A stretch of 10,216 nucleotides of DNA, taken from the NCBI GenBank assembly GCA_947454295.1, contig CANGMO010000047.1, positions 1 through 10,216 of the forward strand, written 5' to 3'. The notes below the pieces were generated by a model. That model ran no database searches. It was not told the origin of the DNA and saw only the letters and a program-made list of their open reading frames with translations. Both the position numbers and the translations under genes were made by a program. This document shows, in pieces, positions 1 through 6,397 of the stretch. This DNA comes from Verrucomicrobiota bacterium (GTDB lineage: Bacteria > Verrucomicrobiota > Verrucomicrobiia > Limisphaerales > UBA9464). The number at the start of each line of letters is the position of its first letter. Positions within the stretch are counted from its first letter, which is position 1.

Positions 1-2
1 AT

Positions 3-626
3 GACCATCTCCGCTTCTTCGCAAGCGACCGGCAAACGGCCGACTTTTCCTTCAACGTGGCCAATCCCCTCACCGCAGAGCACCTGATTCTCTGTCATGG
101 GGTGGAGCACGTGACGGCGAGCTACGATCTCAATCTCGCCCAGTTGGAATCCCTCCTGCAATCCGCCCCGGCGTCCTGGTTTGAGGTGACGATCCACCAG
201 CACATGCCGCTCTTTCACATGGAGCATTGCGTGTTCTGCGCCTTCCTGTCGAAGGGCACGGACTTCACCAACTGCGGCCGTCCCTGCGACACCCATGAGG
301 TGAAGCTTCGGGATCGCGTGGGCATGGAGCACCCGCTCCGGGCTGACGCGGGATGCCGCAACACCGTGTTCAACGCTCGAGCCCAAACCGGTGCGGAATC
401 CTTCGACCGACTGATGGCCCTCGGAGTGCGGCGTTTCCGGGTCGAGTTTGTTAGTGAGACGCCCGCCGAGGTGGAATCGACGCTGACCCACTATCGCGCG
501 CTGTTGCGACGCGAGATCACCGGCACCCAGCTCTGGCGCGAACTGAAGCTCAGCAATCAGATCGGCGTCACGCGTGGCCAGATGGAGCAGAGTGGGGCCC
601 GCAAGGTGTTCCCCAAGGCCGGCTGA
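3..626 (+). CDS. U32 family peptidase-like protein, C-terminal part (5' end outside window)
   Basis: The reading frame is open to the left edge, so this is the last ~207 residues of a longer protein; the GTG at 57 is internal, because the preceding codons (DFSFNVANPLTA) continue the U32-like sequence. The fragment carries a cysteine-rich U32-type motif: MEHCVFCAFLS, then NCGRPC, then LRDRVGMEHPL and AGCRNTVFNA, with Cys codons at 228, 237, 273, 285 and 354. In characterised U32 members (UbiU/UbiV, TrhP, RlhA) conserved cysteines bind a [4Fe-4S] cluster and the proteins act in hydroxylation of ubiquinone precursors, tRNA or rRNA; a similar cluster here is inference. The tail (LWRELKLSNQIGVTRGQM) resembles the end of large U32 proteins common in planctomycetes and Verrucomicrobia. 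The older 'collagenase-like protease' label is probably misleading. The substrate cannot be read from the fragment. It converges on the ABC permease gene with 15 bp between stops. Confidence 0.88.
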   Translation, partial: DHLRFFASDRQTADFSFNVANPLTAEHLILCHGVEHVTASYDLNLAQLESLLQSAPASWFEVTIHQHMPLFHMEHCVFCAFLSKGTDFTNCGRPCDTHEVKLRDRVGMEHPLRADAGCRNTVFNARAQTGAESFDRLMALGVRRFRVEFVSETPAEVESTLTHYRALLRREITGTQLWRELKLSNQIGVTRGQMEQSGARKVFPKAG

Positions 627-641
627 GTTACGGCGCGGGCG

Positions 642-1763
642 TCAGCCCATCTTCTGTCGGAACCGCGCGACGCACAGGCCGAAGAGTCCCAGGCCCATCG
701 CGGCGAGGACGACCAGGTGGTTGCCGAATTCCGAAAGGCTCGCGCCCCGCAGGATGATGGCGCGCGCCAGTTCGATGAAGTAGGTGGTGGGCAGGCACGC
801 TCCCACCCACCAGAACACCGCGGGCATCGTTTCGCGGGGAAAGATGAACCCGCTGAAGAACACCGAGGGCATGATGAAGATCATGCTCATCTGCAGCGCC
901 TGCATCTGGTTTTGCGCGCGCGTGGACAACAGCAGTCCGAGGCTCAGCAGGCAGAAGATGTAAAGCTCGGTGGCCGCCGCCAGCGCGAGCCGACTGCCCA
1001 CGATGGGGACATCGAAGACGCCCCACATGATGGTGTACAATCCGAGCGCCATCGCACTGCCAATCACCAGGTAGGGGATGAGTTTGCCCAGCATGAGTCC
1101 CCATCGCGACAGCGGGCTCACCAGCAGCTGTTCGAGGGTGCCACGTTCGCGTTCGCGCACGAGGGCCATGGCGGTGGCGAAGGTGGTGGCGATCTGCAGC
1201 ACCACGCCGATCACCCCGGGAACGAAGAAATTCGGGCTGCGCATGGCGGGGTTGTAGAGGATCTGCGGACGCACCTCGACCGGCAGCTCGGCCCGCCCCG
1301 CGCCGGCCATCAGGGTGGAGACCGACTCGCGCAGGGAGACTGCGACCGCGGTGTTGAGCGCGGAGCCGGCGATGGTGGAGCTCGAGCCGTTGATGAGGAG
1401 TTGGACGTGGGCGGTGCGGCCGGCGTGGAGATTGCGCGTGAAATCCTGGGGGATTTGGATGCCCACGTGCGCCTCGCCCCGGCGCAGCGCTGCGGAGAGT
1501 TCGTCGGGCGTGTGGACCGTGCCGGTCACGCGAAACGTCTGCGTGTTCGCGAAGTGCTCCACCAGTTGCCGGCTCTCCACGGTTTGGTCCTGATCGAGCA
1601 CGACCGTCGCCATGTGCTTCACGTCGTTGTCCAGCGCGTACCCGAAGGCGATCATCTCGATGATCGGCGGGAACAGCATGAAGAACAGCGTCAGCGGATC
1701 CCGGAGCACCACAAGGAACTCCTTGTAGAGAATGGCGGTGAGGCCGCGGAAGGGATGGATCAT
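642..1763 (-). CDS. ABC-2 type transporter permease (YbhS/YbhR-like)
   Basis: A 373-residue inner-membrane permease of the ABC-2 family. The N-terminus has the family pattern LYKEFLVVLRDP followed by a first membrane segment (about residues 22-42). A large extracytoplasmic domain follows (about 45-175), then about five hydrophobic segments from residue ~178 to the end. The segment RERERGTLEQLLVSPLSRW (about 203-221) matches the coupling region of YbhS-type permeases, and SVFFSGFIFPRETMP is also typical. The start ATG overlaps the stop of the ATPase gene by 4 bp (ATGA), with no clear Shine-Dalgarno, so translation is probably coupled. E. coli YbhR and YbhS form a pair, but here only one permease gene is present, so a homodimer is the simple expectation. 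The substrate is unknown; relatives export drugs or other hydrophobic cations. This is the last gene of the minus-strand run. Confidence 0.93.
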   Translation of the reverse strand: MIHPFRGLTAILYKEFLVVLRDPLTLFFMLFPPIIEMIAFGYALDNDVKHMATVVLDQDQTVESRQLVEHFANTQTFRVTGTVHTPDELSAALRRGEAHVGIQIPQDFTRNLHAGRTAHVQLLINGSSSTIAGSALNTAVAVSLRESVSTLMAGAGRAELPVEVRPQILYNPAMRSPNFFVPGVIGVVLQIATTFATAMALVRERERGTLEQLLVSPLSRWGLMLGKLIPYLVIGSAMALGLYTIMWGVFDVPIVGSRLALAAATELYIFCLLSLGLLLSTRAQNQMQALQMSMIFIMPSVFFSGFIFPRETMPAVFWWVGACLPTTYFIELARAIILRGASLSEFGNHLVVLAAMGLGLFGLCVARFRQKMG

Positions 1764-2716
1764 GACGCGGCGGGTTGGGACGCGAGCTGGGCCTCACGTT
1801 CGGCGGTGAGGGCGACGAACACGTCCTCGAGCGAGGGCGTGGTGGGGCGGATCTCGACCGACGGAATGCCGACGCGTGCGAGGGCCTCGCGTAGTTTCGC
1901 TTCGTCGAGCCGAGCCTCGACCAGAAGGTGCAGCGACTGCCCGAAAATCGTCGCCGAACGCAGTCCCTCCAATCCGCGCAGGGTTTGCAGCGCGGTGGTG
2001 GCGTGGGGGCAGATCAATTCAATGCGCCGCGTTCCCGGAGGATTCACCACCGGCAGTTCCTTTAAGTGATCGGGTTCGCCACAAACCACCAGTTTGGACA
2101 GGTAGATGTAGCCCACCTCGGAACAGCGTTCCGCCTCGTCCATGTAGTGCGTGGTGACGAACAGCGTCATGCCCTGACTGGCGAAGGTGAACAGCAGGTC
2201 CCACAACTCGCGGCGCGCCACCGGGTCGATGCCGGCCGTCGGCTCGTCGAGAAAGAGCACCCGCGGCCGGTGCACCAGCGCGCACGCCATGGCCAGTCGC
2301 TGACGCCACCCGCCAGACAGCAAGGCGGCACGGCGGTTCAAATAGGGTTCCAGGTGTGTGAGACTCACCAGTTCCCGGTAGCGCGTCTGCAGCGCGGTAC
2401 CCGACAGCCCGTAGAGCCGCCCGTAGAACTGCAGGTTCTCGTGGACGGTCAGTTCGTCATACAGGGAGAACTTCTGCGACATGTAGCCGATCAGCGACTT
2501 GATGCGCGCGGACTCGCGGGCGGTATCGATGCCATCAATCGTGGAGCGGCCCGAGGTGGGATCGAGCAGTCCGCAGAGCATGCGGATGACTGTCGACTTC
2601 CCGGATCCGTTTGGCCCAAGGAATCCGAAGATGCTTCCCGCCGGAACGGAAAAGGAAACGTGATCGACCGCGGTGAATCCGCCAAAGCGCTTGGTGAGGG
2701 CTTCGCAGCGAATCAT
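1760..2716 (-). CDS. ABC transporter ATP-binding protein (YbhF-like, single nucleotide-binding domain)
   Basis: A 318-residue ATPase that should power the neighbouring permease from the cytoplasmic side. All expected motifs are intact: Walker A GPNGSGKST (34-42), Q-loop Gln81 in GYMSQKFSLYDELTV, signature LSGGW (133-137), Walker B VLFLDE (153-158) and switch His190 in TTHYMDEAE. Trp in place of the usual Gln at the end of the signature is a variant I recall from this ABC-2 exporter subfamily. Residues ~235-318 form the accessory C-terminal domain seen in such exporters, ending in PSLEDVFVALT. E. coli YbhF carries two fused nucleotide-binding domains; this protein has one. GGGA lies about 8 bases upstream of the ATG as a weak Shine-Dalgarno. 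The adaptor gene lies 52 bp upstream and the permease overlaps downstream, so the three are likely one operon. Confidence 0.95.
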   Translation of the reverse strand: MIRCEALTKRFGGFTAVDHVSFSVPAGSIFGFLGPNGSGKSTVIRMLCGLLDPTSGRSTIDGIDTARESARIKSLIGYMSQKFSLYDELTVHENLQFYGRLYGLSGTALQTRYRELVSLTHLEPYLNRRAALLSGGWRQRLAMACALVHRPRVLFLDEPTAGIDPVARRELWDLLFTFASQGMTLFVTTHYMDEAERCSEVGYIYLSKLVVCGEPDHLKELPVVNPPGTRRIELICPHATTALQTLRGLEGLRSATIFGQSLHLLVEARLDEAKLREALARVGIPSVEIRPTTPSLEDVFVALTAEREAQLASQPAAS

Positions 2717-2768
2717 GGGTTTTCCCGATCGATGGGTTGCGGCGTCCGGGAATGGCGGGGCTTGGTGA

Positions 2769-3710
2769 TCACGGCCGTTTGGGCTGATCGGCGATCGCGA
2801 CCTCGGCGGTCATTCCGGCGCGGAGTTCGTGTCCGGTGTTGGGAACCCGGATCTTCACGCCAAAAACCTGCTGAACGCGGTCCGAGGGCGTCTGGACATT
2901 TCGGGGTGTGAACTCGGCCTCACGGGCCACCTGTTCCACGGTTCCAGGAAAGCTGCGACCGGGATAGGCATCGGGCCGGAGTGACACCGACTGTCCCGTT
3001 GCGAGTTTCCCGAGCCAGGACTGTGGGACATAGATCCGGATCCACAGCGAATCGTCGAGGAGGAGCGTCACGGCTTCGCGACCGGGCTGCAGGACATCGC
3101 CCGGCTTCACTGGAATCACTTCGATTGTGCCGGCGGAGGGCGCGGTGAGATTCAGTTCGCGGAGCTGCGATTCAATTTCAGCCTGCTGGGCCCGGGCGAG
3201 GTCGATGCGCTCGCGGCGCGCGCCGGCCAGCAGCAGGTCCTGCCGTGCCCTGGCGCTGGCCGCGGACTTGGCCGTGGTGGTGGCGTGGGCGACAGCGCGG
3301 TCGCGTTCGGTTTCGGAGATGGTGCGTCGGGCGAACAGCTCGTCGGCACGACGGCGTTCGATGGCGGCCCATTCCGCCTCGCTGGCCAGGGCTTCCGCGG
3401 CGGCACGGGCCTCGGCAATTTCCTCGGGACGCGGCCCCGCTTCCAGTTCCGCCAGCGTGGCGCGAATCTGATCGCGTCGCGCCAGCAATTCGGGCGCCTC
3501 CAGCGCGATCAAGGGAGCGCCGACGGCGACCCGGTCGCCTTCATGGACTTGAAGCTGGGTCACGCGCCCGCCGTACCGCGAGGCAATACGGACTGAATCG
3601 ACGGCGAGGGTGCCCGAAGGGGAATCCGCGTCGGTGCTGCCGGGACGACATCCCGTCAGGCTCAGGGCTGCACCAGCGATCGCAGCGGCAAGGGTCGCCC
3701 TTCGAATCAT
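2769..3710 (-). CDS. HlyD-family periplasmic adaptor, predicted lipoprotein (YbhG-like)
   Basis: A 313-residue membrane fusion protein linking the inner-membrane ABC pump to the outer envelope. Residues 1-21 form a lipoprotein signal: RR, a hydrophobic stretch, and lipobox LTGC with Cys21. The lipoyl/barrel-sandwich half-motif (SRYGGRVTQLQVHEGDRV, about 44-61) is followed by an Ala/Glu/Arg-rich alpha-hairpin (about 85-190), the second lipoyl half (LTAPSAGTIEVIPVKPGDVL), and a beta-barrel domain. AEFTPRNVQTPSDRVQQVFG near residue 270 closely matches the corresponding YbhG stretch, which supports the Ybh-type assignment over a generic HlyD. A lipid anchor rather than a transmembrane helix resembles AcrA-type adaptors. 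AGGG sits about 7 bases before the ATG. No TolC-like outer-membrane gene is in the window. The 51-bp gap to the DUF1844 gene is compatible with either read-through or a weak promoter. Confidence 0.92.
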   Translation of the reverse strand: MIRRATLAAAIAGAALSLTGCRPGSTDADSPSGTLAVDSVRIASRYGGRVTQLQVHEGDRVAVGAPLIALEAPELLARRDQIRATLAELEAGPRPEEIAEARAAAEALASEAEWAAIERRRADELFARRTISETERDRAVAHATTTAKSAASARARQDLLLAGARRERIDLARAQQAEIESQLRELNLTAPSAGTIEVIPVKPGDVLQPGREAVTLLLDDSLWIRIYVPQSWLGKLATGQSVSLRPDAYPGRSFPGTVEQVAREAEFTPRNVQTPSDRVQQVFGVKIRVPNTGHELRAGMTAEVAIADQPKRP

Positions 3711-3761
3711 GGCGATACCCTAGCCGGCCGCAGCGGCGTATGCCACCAAGAGTCGGCGCGA

Positions 3762-4115
3762 CTAGGCAGCGGGGGCCGGTGGCACCGTTCCGGCGAGGGG
3801 TTCGGAGGCCTGGGCCTCGAGCATCGTGACGAACTCGGTCCGCACGCGGGTGAGGACATCGCGCAGCAGGATGGATTCCGGCTCCGAACGGTTCCCCTTG
3901 GTCTTCACCTCCAGCATTTCCAGCTGATCGATGAAGATCTTGGCCGCCTCCAGGTTTGGCTCCTCGTTTTCGCCGGAATGGAGATTGGGCAGTTTGCCGA
4001 GAAGCATCAGCGCCATCTGCGCGTGCCCGGTGATAAGCTGCTCAAAGAGTGCCGAGTGGATCTTTTCCAGGGAGGCTTCGCCCAGTTCGTCCTCGGGCAG
4101 CGGCGGTGGGTTCAT
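3762..4115 (-). CDS. DUF1844 domain-containing protein
   Basis: A small acidic, probably cytoplasmic protein of 117 residues with no signal peptide or membrane segment. The DUF1844 pattern is clear: an N-terminal helix with FEQLITGHAQMALMLLGKLPN (about 24-44, strongly hydrophobic on one face), then AAKIFIDQLEMLEVKTKGN (57-75) and a final helix with LRDVLTRVRTEFV. The last ~13 residues are Ala/Pro-rich and probably disordered. The biochemical role of DUF1844 is unknown to me. Its ATG overlaps the stop of the LON-domain gene (ATGA), with AGGA about 11 bases upstream lying inside that gene, so the two are made together. That coupling is the main clue to function and suggests a shared, possibly proteostasis-related role, which is inference. 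Confidence 0.85.
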   Translation of the reverse strand: MNPPPLPEDELGEASLEKIHSALFEQLITGHAQMALMLLGKLPNLHSGENEEPNLEAAKIFIDQLEMLEVKTKGNRSEPESILLRDVLTRVRTEFVTMLEAQASEPLAGTVPPAPAA

Positions 4116-4786
4116 GGGGTGGGATCCTTGCGCGCCCGGACAATCGCGGCCGAGAGAAATCGGTTCAACATGCGCAGGCGCTCCTCCACGTCGAGGGTTT
4201 CCAGCAGGACCTGGCGCGGTTCGGGATCACCGATCAGGAGGGAGGCAATGAGATCGGCGCGGGCCCCAAGACACTCGATGCTGCGCAGTGCCCGGAGGCA
4301 CTCGCCGACTTCCACCGTTCCGTCGGGCGGGGCGGAGGGAACCAGCGGTTGCAGCAGTGCCGAGGGGAGGCGATCCACCATCCGCAGACGCTGCTCCACC
4401 AGATCGAGGGTTCGTTCCGCCAGGGCTTCCGCGGCGAGGCTGTCGGATTCTTCGCTGGAAATCGCTTCGATGTGATGCTGCCGGTAGGGCTTGGACTGGA
4501 TCAACTTGCCCAGACGGACGCGCGTCAGGCCCAGCAGGACGAGGTGGGAGGTGCCGTTCTCATTTTGCACCGAGGCGCGGACCAGCCCAAGGCCGGCGAT
4601 CCGGCACGGGCTCTCGCGCTCGGAGGTGGGCTGCTGCATGGCGATGCAGAACAGCCGATTCCCCGCGAGGGAGTCAGCCAGCATGGTGCGATACCGCGGT
4701 TCAAAAATGAACAGCGGCAATAGCGCGCCGGGGAACAGGTTGCAGCTCCCCAAAATCATCACTCCGGCCCGATCCGGAATCTCCAT
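4112..4786 (-). CDS. LON peptidase substrate-binding domain protein (no protease domain)
   Basis: A 224-residue cytoplasmic protein consisting of the N-terminal substrate-binding domain of Lon. The hallmark lies at residues 17-36: LFPG, then LLPLFIFEPRYRTML. GLGLVRASVQNENGTSHLVLLGLTRVRL (about 67-94) supplies the beta-strands of the same fold. Residues ~110-215 are helical, Leu/Glu/Arg-rich, matching the helical part of stand-alone LON-domain proteins. There is no AAA+ ATPase and no Ser-Lys protease domain, so it cannot be a protease itself; it may bind unfolded or specific proteins. The ATG at 4786 has no visible Shine-Dalgarno, but the N-terminus fits the family well from the first residues. 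It is first in the minus-strand run and overlaps the DUF1844 gene by 4 bp. Confidence 0.87.
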   Translation of the reverse strand: MEIPDRAGVMILGSCNLFPGALLPLFIFEPRYRTMLADSLAGNRLFCIAMQQPTSERESPCRIAGLGLVRASVQNENGTSHLVLLGLTRVRLGKLIQSKPYRQHHIEAISSEESDSLAAEALAERTLDLVEQRLRMVDRLPSALLQPLVPSAPPDGTVEVGECLRALRSIECLGARADLIASLLIGDPEPRQVLLETLDVEERLRMLNRFLSAAIVRARKDPTP

Positions 4787-4879
4787 GAATGCAGATTATC
4801 TCGAAATGGTCGTATCGCAAGTTGGGTGGCCCCGTTACTTGCCAATCGGGCTCCCCATGCGCAGGGTGAGGCTGCAATT
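4787..4879. promoter_or_regulatory. Divergent intergenic region with promoters for both gene runs
   Basis: These 93 bp separate divergently transcribed genes, so promoters in both directions are expected. On the minus strand a GATAAT hexamer (plus-strand ATTATC, 4795-4800) lies 8 bases before the LON-domain start codon. If it is a -10 box, the transcript would begin almost at the ATG and be near-leaderless, which fits the missing Shine-Dalgarno. No good -35 is seen at the right distance (AACTTG at a 17-base spacing is poor). No convincing sigma-70 promoter is visible for the plus strand. Confidence 0.35.
4863..4871 (+). promoter_or_regulatory. Ribosome binding site of the coiled-coil protein gene
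   Basis: AGGGTGAGG ends 8 bases before the ATG at 4880. It decides the start: an in-frame ATG at 4826 would add 18 residues (MAPLLANRAPHAQGEAAI) in front of the membrane segment, reach further into the divergent promoter region and cover this site. Confidence 0.65.
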
Positions 4880-5653
4880 ATGAACTCGAAGACGCTGATT
4901 ATCCTTCTGGCCCTCGGAATCGCCGGCCTGGCGACCGGTTGGGTGATCACGAGCCATCAGGCGGCTCAACAACACGAGCTGGCGGTTTCCCGGATTGGTT
5001 CGCTGTCCAACGAGCTGGTTCAGACGACCGTTCAGCTAACCGACCAGAAGTCCGTGAACTCCCGGCTGAACACCGATCTCACCCAGCGCGAGACCGAGTT
5101 GAGCACGATTTCCAACAAGTGGACCACCGTAACCGCCGAGCTGCAAAAGACGGAGGCCGAGGCCAAGGCGGCCGCCGAGGCGGCGAAGGCTGAGATCGAC
5201 AAGCGCAATGCCCGGATCACCGAACTCGAGGGTGAGAAGGATGAGCTGACCCACAAGATGGACGGGCTCACGACGCAGATCACCGGCCTCAGCGGTCAGA
5301 TCAAGGAAACGGAGCGCCGACTGGCCGCCAGCGAAGGCGATCGCGAGCTGCTCAAGAAGGAGCTCAAGCGCCTGATGGCGGAAAAGGCGGATCTCGAGAA
5401 GAAATTCAACGATCTCGCCATCCTTCGGGAACAGGTGAAGAAACTGAAGGAGGAGCTGAGCATCCGCACGCGGCTCGATTTCATCCGCCGCGGCCTGTAC
5501 GGCTTCGAAAAGAAGGGTGGGCAACTGCTCGTCGAGGGCATCAAGTCTCCTGGCCACAAGTCGACAAATGCCGCCGTGGAGATCAAGGCGGAGGTCGGCA
5601 CCGATGGCTCCGCCAAGGTCAGCGCCTCCACCAACGCCCCGGCGGCCAAGTAA
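4880..5653 (+). CDS. Membrane-anchored coiled-coil protein, function unknown
   Basis: A 257-residue protein from the ATG at 4880. Residues 5-23 form one hydrophobic segment (TLIILLALGIAGLATGWVI), which is an uncleaved signal anchor or N-terminal membrane helix. Residues ~27-195 are almost entirely predicted coiled coil, rich in Glu, Lys, Ala, Leu and Thr, with heptad-like runs such as KKELKRLMAEKADLEKKF. From residue ~196 (RTRLDFIRRGLYGFEKK) the character changes to a short, possibly globular stretch, and the C-terminus is Ala/Ser/Thr/Lys-rich and likely disordered. The bulk should lie outside the cytoplasm as a rod. I recognise no named family; similarity to SMC- or tropomyosin-like proteins would be compositional only. 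The prepilin-like gene follows after 27 bp on the same strand, so the two are probably co-transcribed. Confidence 0.82.
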   Translation: MNSKTLIILLALGIAGLATGWVITSHQAAQQHELAVSRIGSLSNELVQTTVQLTDQKSVNSRLNTDLTQRETELSTISNKWTTVTAELQKTEAEAKAAAEAAKAEIDKRNARITELEGEKDELTHKMDGLTTQITGLSGQIKETERRLAASEGDRELLKKELKRLMAEKADLEKKFNDLAILREQVKKLKEELSIRTRLDFIRRGLYGFEKKGGQLLVEGIKSPGHKSTNAAVEIKAEVGTDGSAKVSASTNAPAAK

Positions 5654-5680
5654 TTCGGCGCCGGAATCTGGTTGAGGCGA

Positions 5681-6307
5681 ATGAAGCCGGTCTTGAAAGG
5701 TGCCGGCTTCGCAGACGCCAGGGGCTTCACCCTCGTTGAGCTCATGGCGTGCGTGGCCATGATCCTTGTGCTGGCCGGGTTGTTGATGGCGGCAATCCCG
5801 GCCGCGACCGCCCGAACGAGAGCTCTCCGATGCAGCAATTCACTCCGTCAAATGGGCATCGGTTTGTCCACCTACCTTGCGGATCATCGCGCCTATCCGG
5901 AAGGGTACGCGGAACGCTGGATGGACCTGGCATCTGGAGTTCATTCACCGCAGCTGGCGTCATGCCCCGAACTGCCCGGCTATTCCTATGCGGTCAACGT
6001 CCGCGGCGCGTCGCCGCTGTCCATGGGGTGGAATCACTTGGGATTGGGCCCCCGCGCTGGTCCCCGGCCCACGCGAGAACAAGAAGTCGTGGCCCCCTCG
6101 CAAATGATTGCCGTGTCGCACGCGGTGCAATCCTTTGCGCCACCGAATGTCGCGCCGGAACTGGCGAAGGCCCGGGTGCATGGAGGCGCGGTCTCGTTCT
6201 TGAAATGCGACGGGGGAATCGAAACCCTGCGCTCCGGTCCCTCTGCGGCCAAGGCCGTGGCCAATCGGTGGAATTCGGATAATCAGGCGCATTTCGAGTT
6301 CTGGTGA
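5681..6307 (+). CDS. Prepilin-type N-terminal cleavage/methylation domain protein (pseudopilin-like)
   Basis: A 208-residue protein with a class III (type IV pilin-like) leader. Fifteen residues end in ARG, then cleavage before Phe16: G/FTLVELMACVAMILVLAGLL, with the conserved Glu at mature position 5 and a hydrophobic helix of about 25 residues. RCSNSLRQMGIGLSTYLADHRAYPEGY follows, matching the N-L-R-Q-x-G ... Y ... D-x-x-x-Y-P pattern of pilin-like proteins in Verrucomicrobia and planctomycetes. The C-terminal part has HGGAVSFLKCDGGIETL and a final RWNSDNQAHFEFW, both recalled from verrucomicrobial members. It is probably processed by a PilD-type peptidase and placed in the inner membrane or a pseudopilus. 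No secretion ATPase, platform protein or peptidase is nearby, which is usual for these many-copy lone genes. A TTG at 5672 with GGAA before it is an equally possible start, adding MRR. Confidence 0.87.
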   Translation: MKPVLKGAGFADARGFTLVELMACVAMILVLAGLLMAAIPAATARTRALRCSNSLRQMGIGLSTYLADHRAYPEGYAERWMDLASGVHSPQLASCPELPGYSYAVNVRGASPLSMGWNHLGLGPRAGPRPTREQEVVAPSQMIAVSHAVQSFAPPNVAPELAKARVHGGAVSFLKCDGGIETLRSGPSAAKAVANRWNSDNQAHFEFW

Positions 6308-6346
6308 CTGATTCCTCAGTCTCGGGAGGGCGGCTTTCGATCCGCC
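6306..6346 (+). terminator. Two short hairpins after the prepilin-like gene, weak terminator candidate
   Basis: A 6-bp perfect stem GACTGA / TCAGTC with loop TTCC spans 6306-6321 and overlaps the stop codon. A 5-bp stem GGCGG / CCGCC with an 8-base loop spans 6329-6346. Neither is followed by a T-run, so intrinsic termination is doubtful. They could attenuate transcription between the prepilin-like gene and moaA. The rest of the 90-bp gap shows no convincing promoter or Shine-Dalgarno. Confidence 0.22.
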
Positions 6347-6397
6347 GGAAGAATCCCGCGCTGGTCCTCTGTCGATCACGCGCTATCGTCCGCGCGG

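Noticed and set aside
57..59. GTG at 57 as a true start codon giving a 189-residue protein
   Set aside because: The frame is open upstream to the window edge, and the residues before it fit the U32 family, so the GTG is an internal Val codon.
628..1797. A 389-residue open frame on the minus strand overlapping the ABC permease gene
   Set aside because: It is the shadow of the permease in another frame. Its translation is Arg/His/Pro/Gly-rich with no family pattern, as expected from GC-rich DNA, while the permease frame has clear membrane segments and motifs.
717..2069. A 450-residue open frame on the plus strand antisense to the permease and ATPase genes
   Set aside because: The translation is His/Arg/Glu/Gln-rich and low in hydrophobic structure, typical of the antisense of a membrane protein in GC-rich DNA. 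No homology pattern is seen.
4826..4879. Upstream ATG start for the coiled-coil protein
   Set aside because: The extra 18 residues are not signal-like and would cover the Shine-Dalgarno at 4863-4871; the ATG at 4880 sits 8 bases after a good ribosome binding site and directly before the membrane segment.
5036..5838. Long minus-strand frames under the coiled-coil gene (5036-5557 and 5296-5838)
   Set aside because: The Leu-rich and Ser/Arg-rich translations come from reading the Glu/Lys-rich coiled-coil codons in reverse; there is no independent support such as a ribosome binding site or family match.
6308..6397. Molybdenum cofactor riboswitch upstream of moaA
   Set aside because: The 90-bp gap is too short for the usual Moco RNA, and only two small simple hairpins are visible, with no multi-stem architecture.
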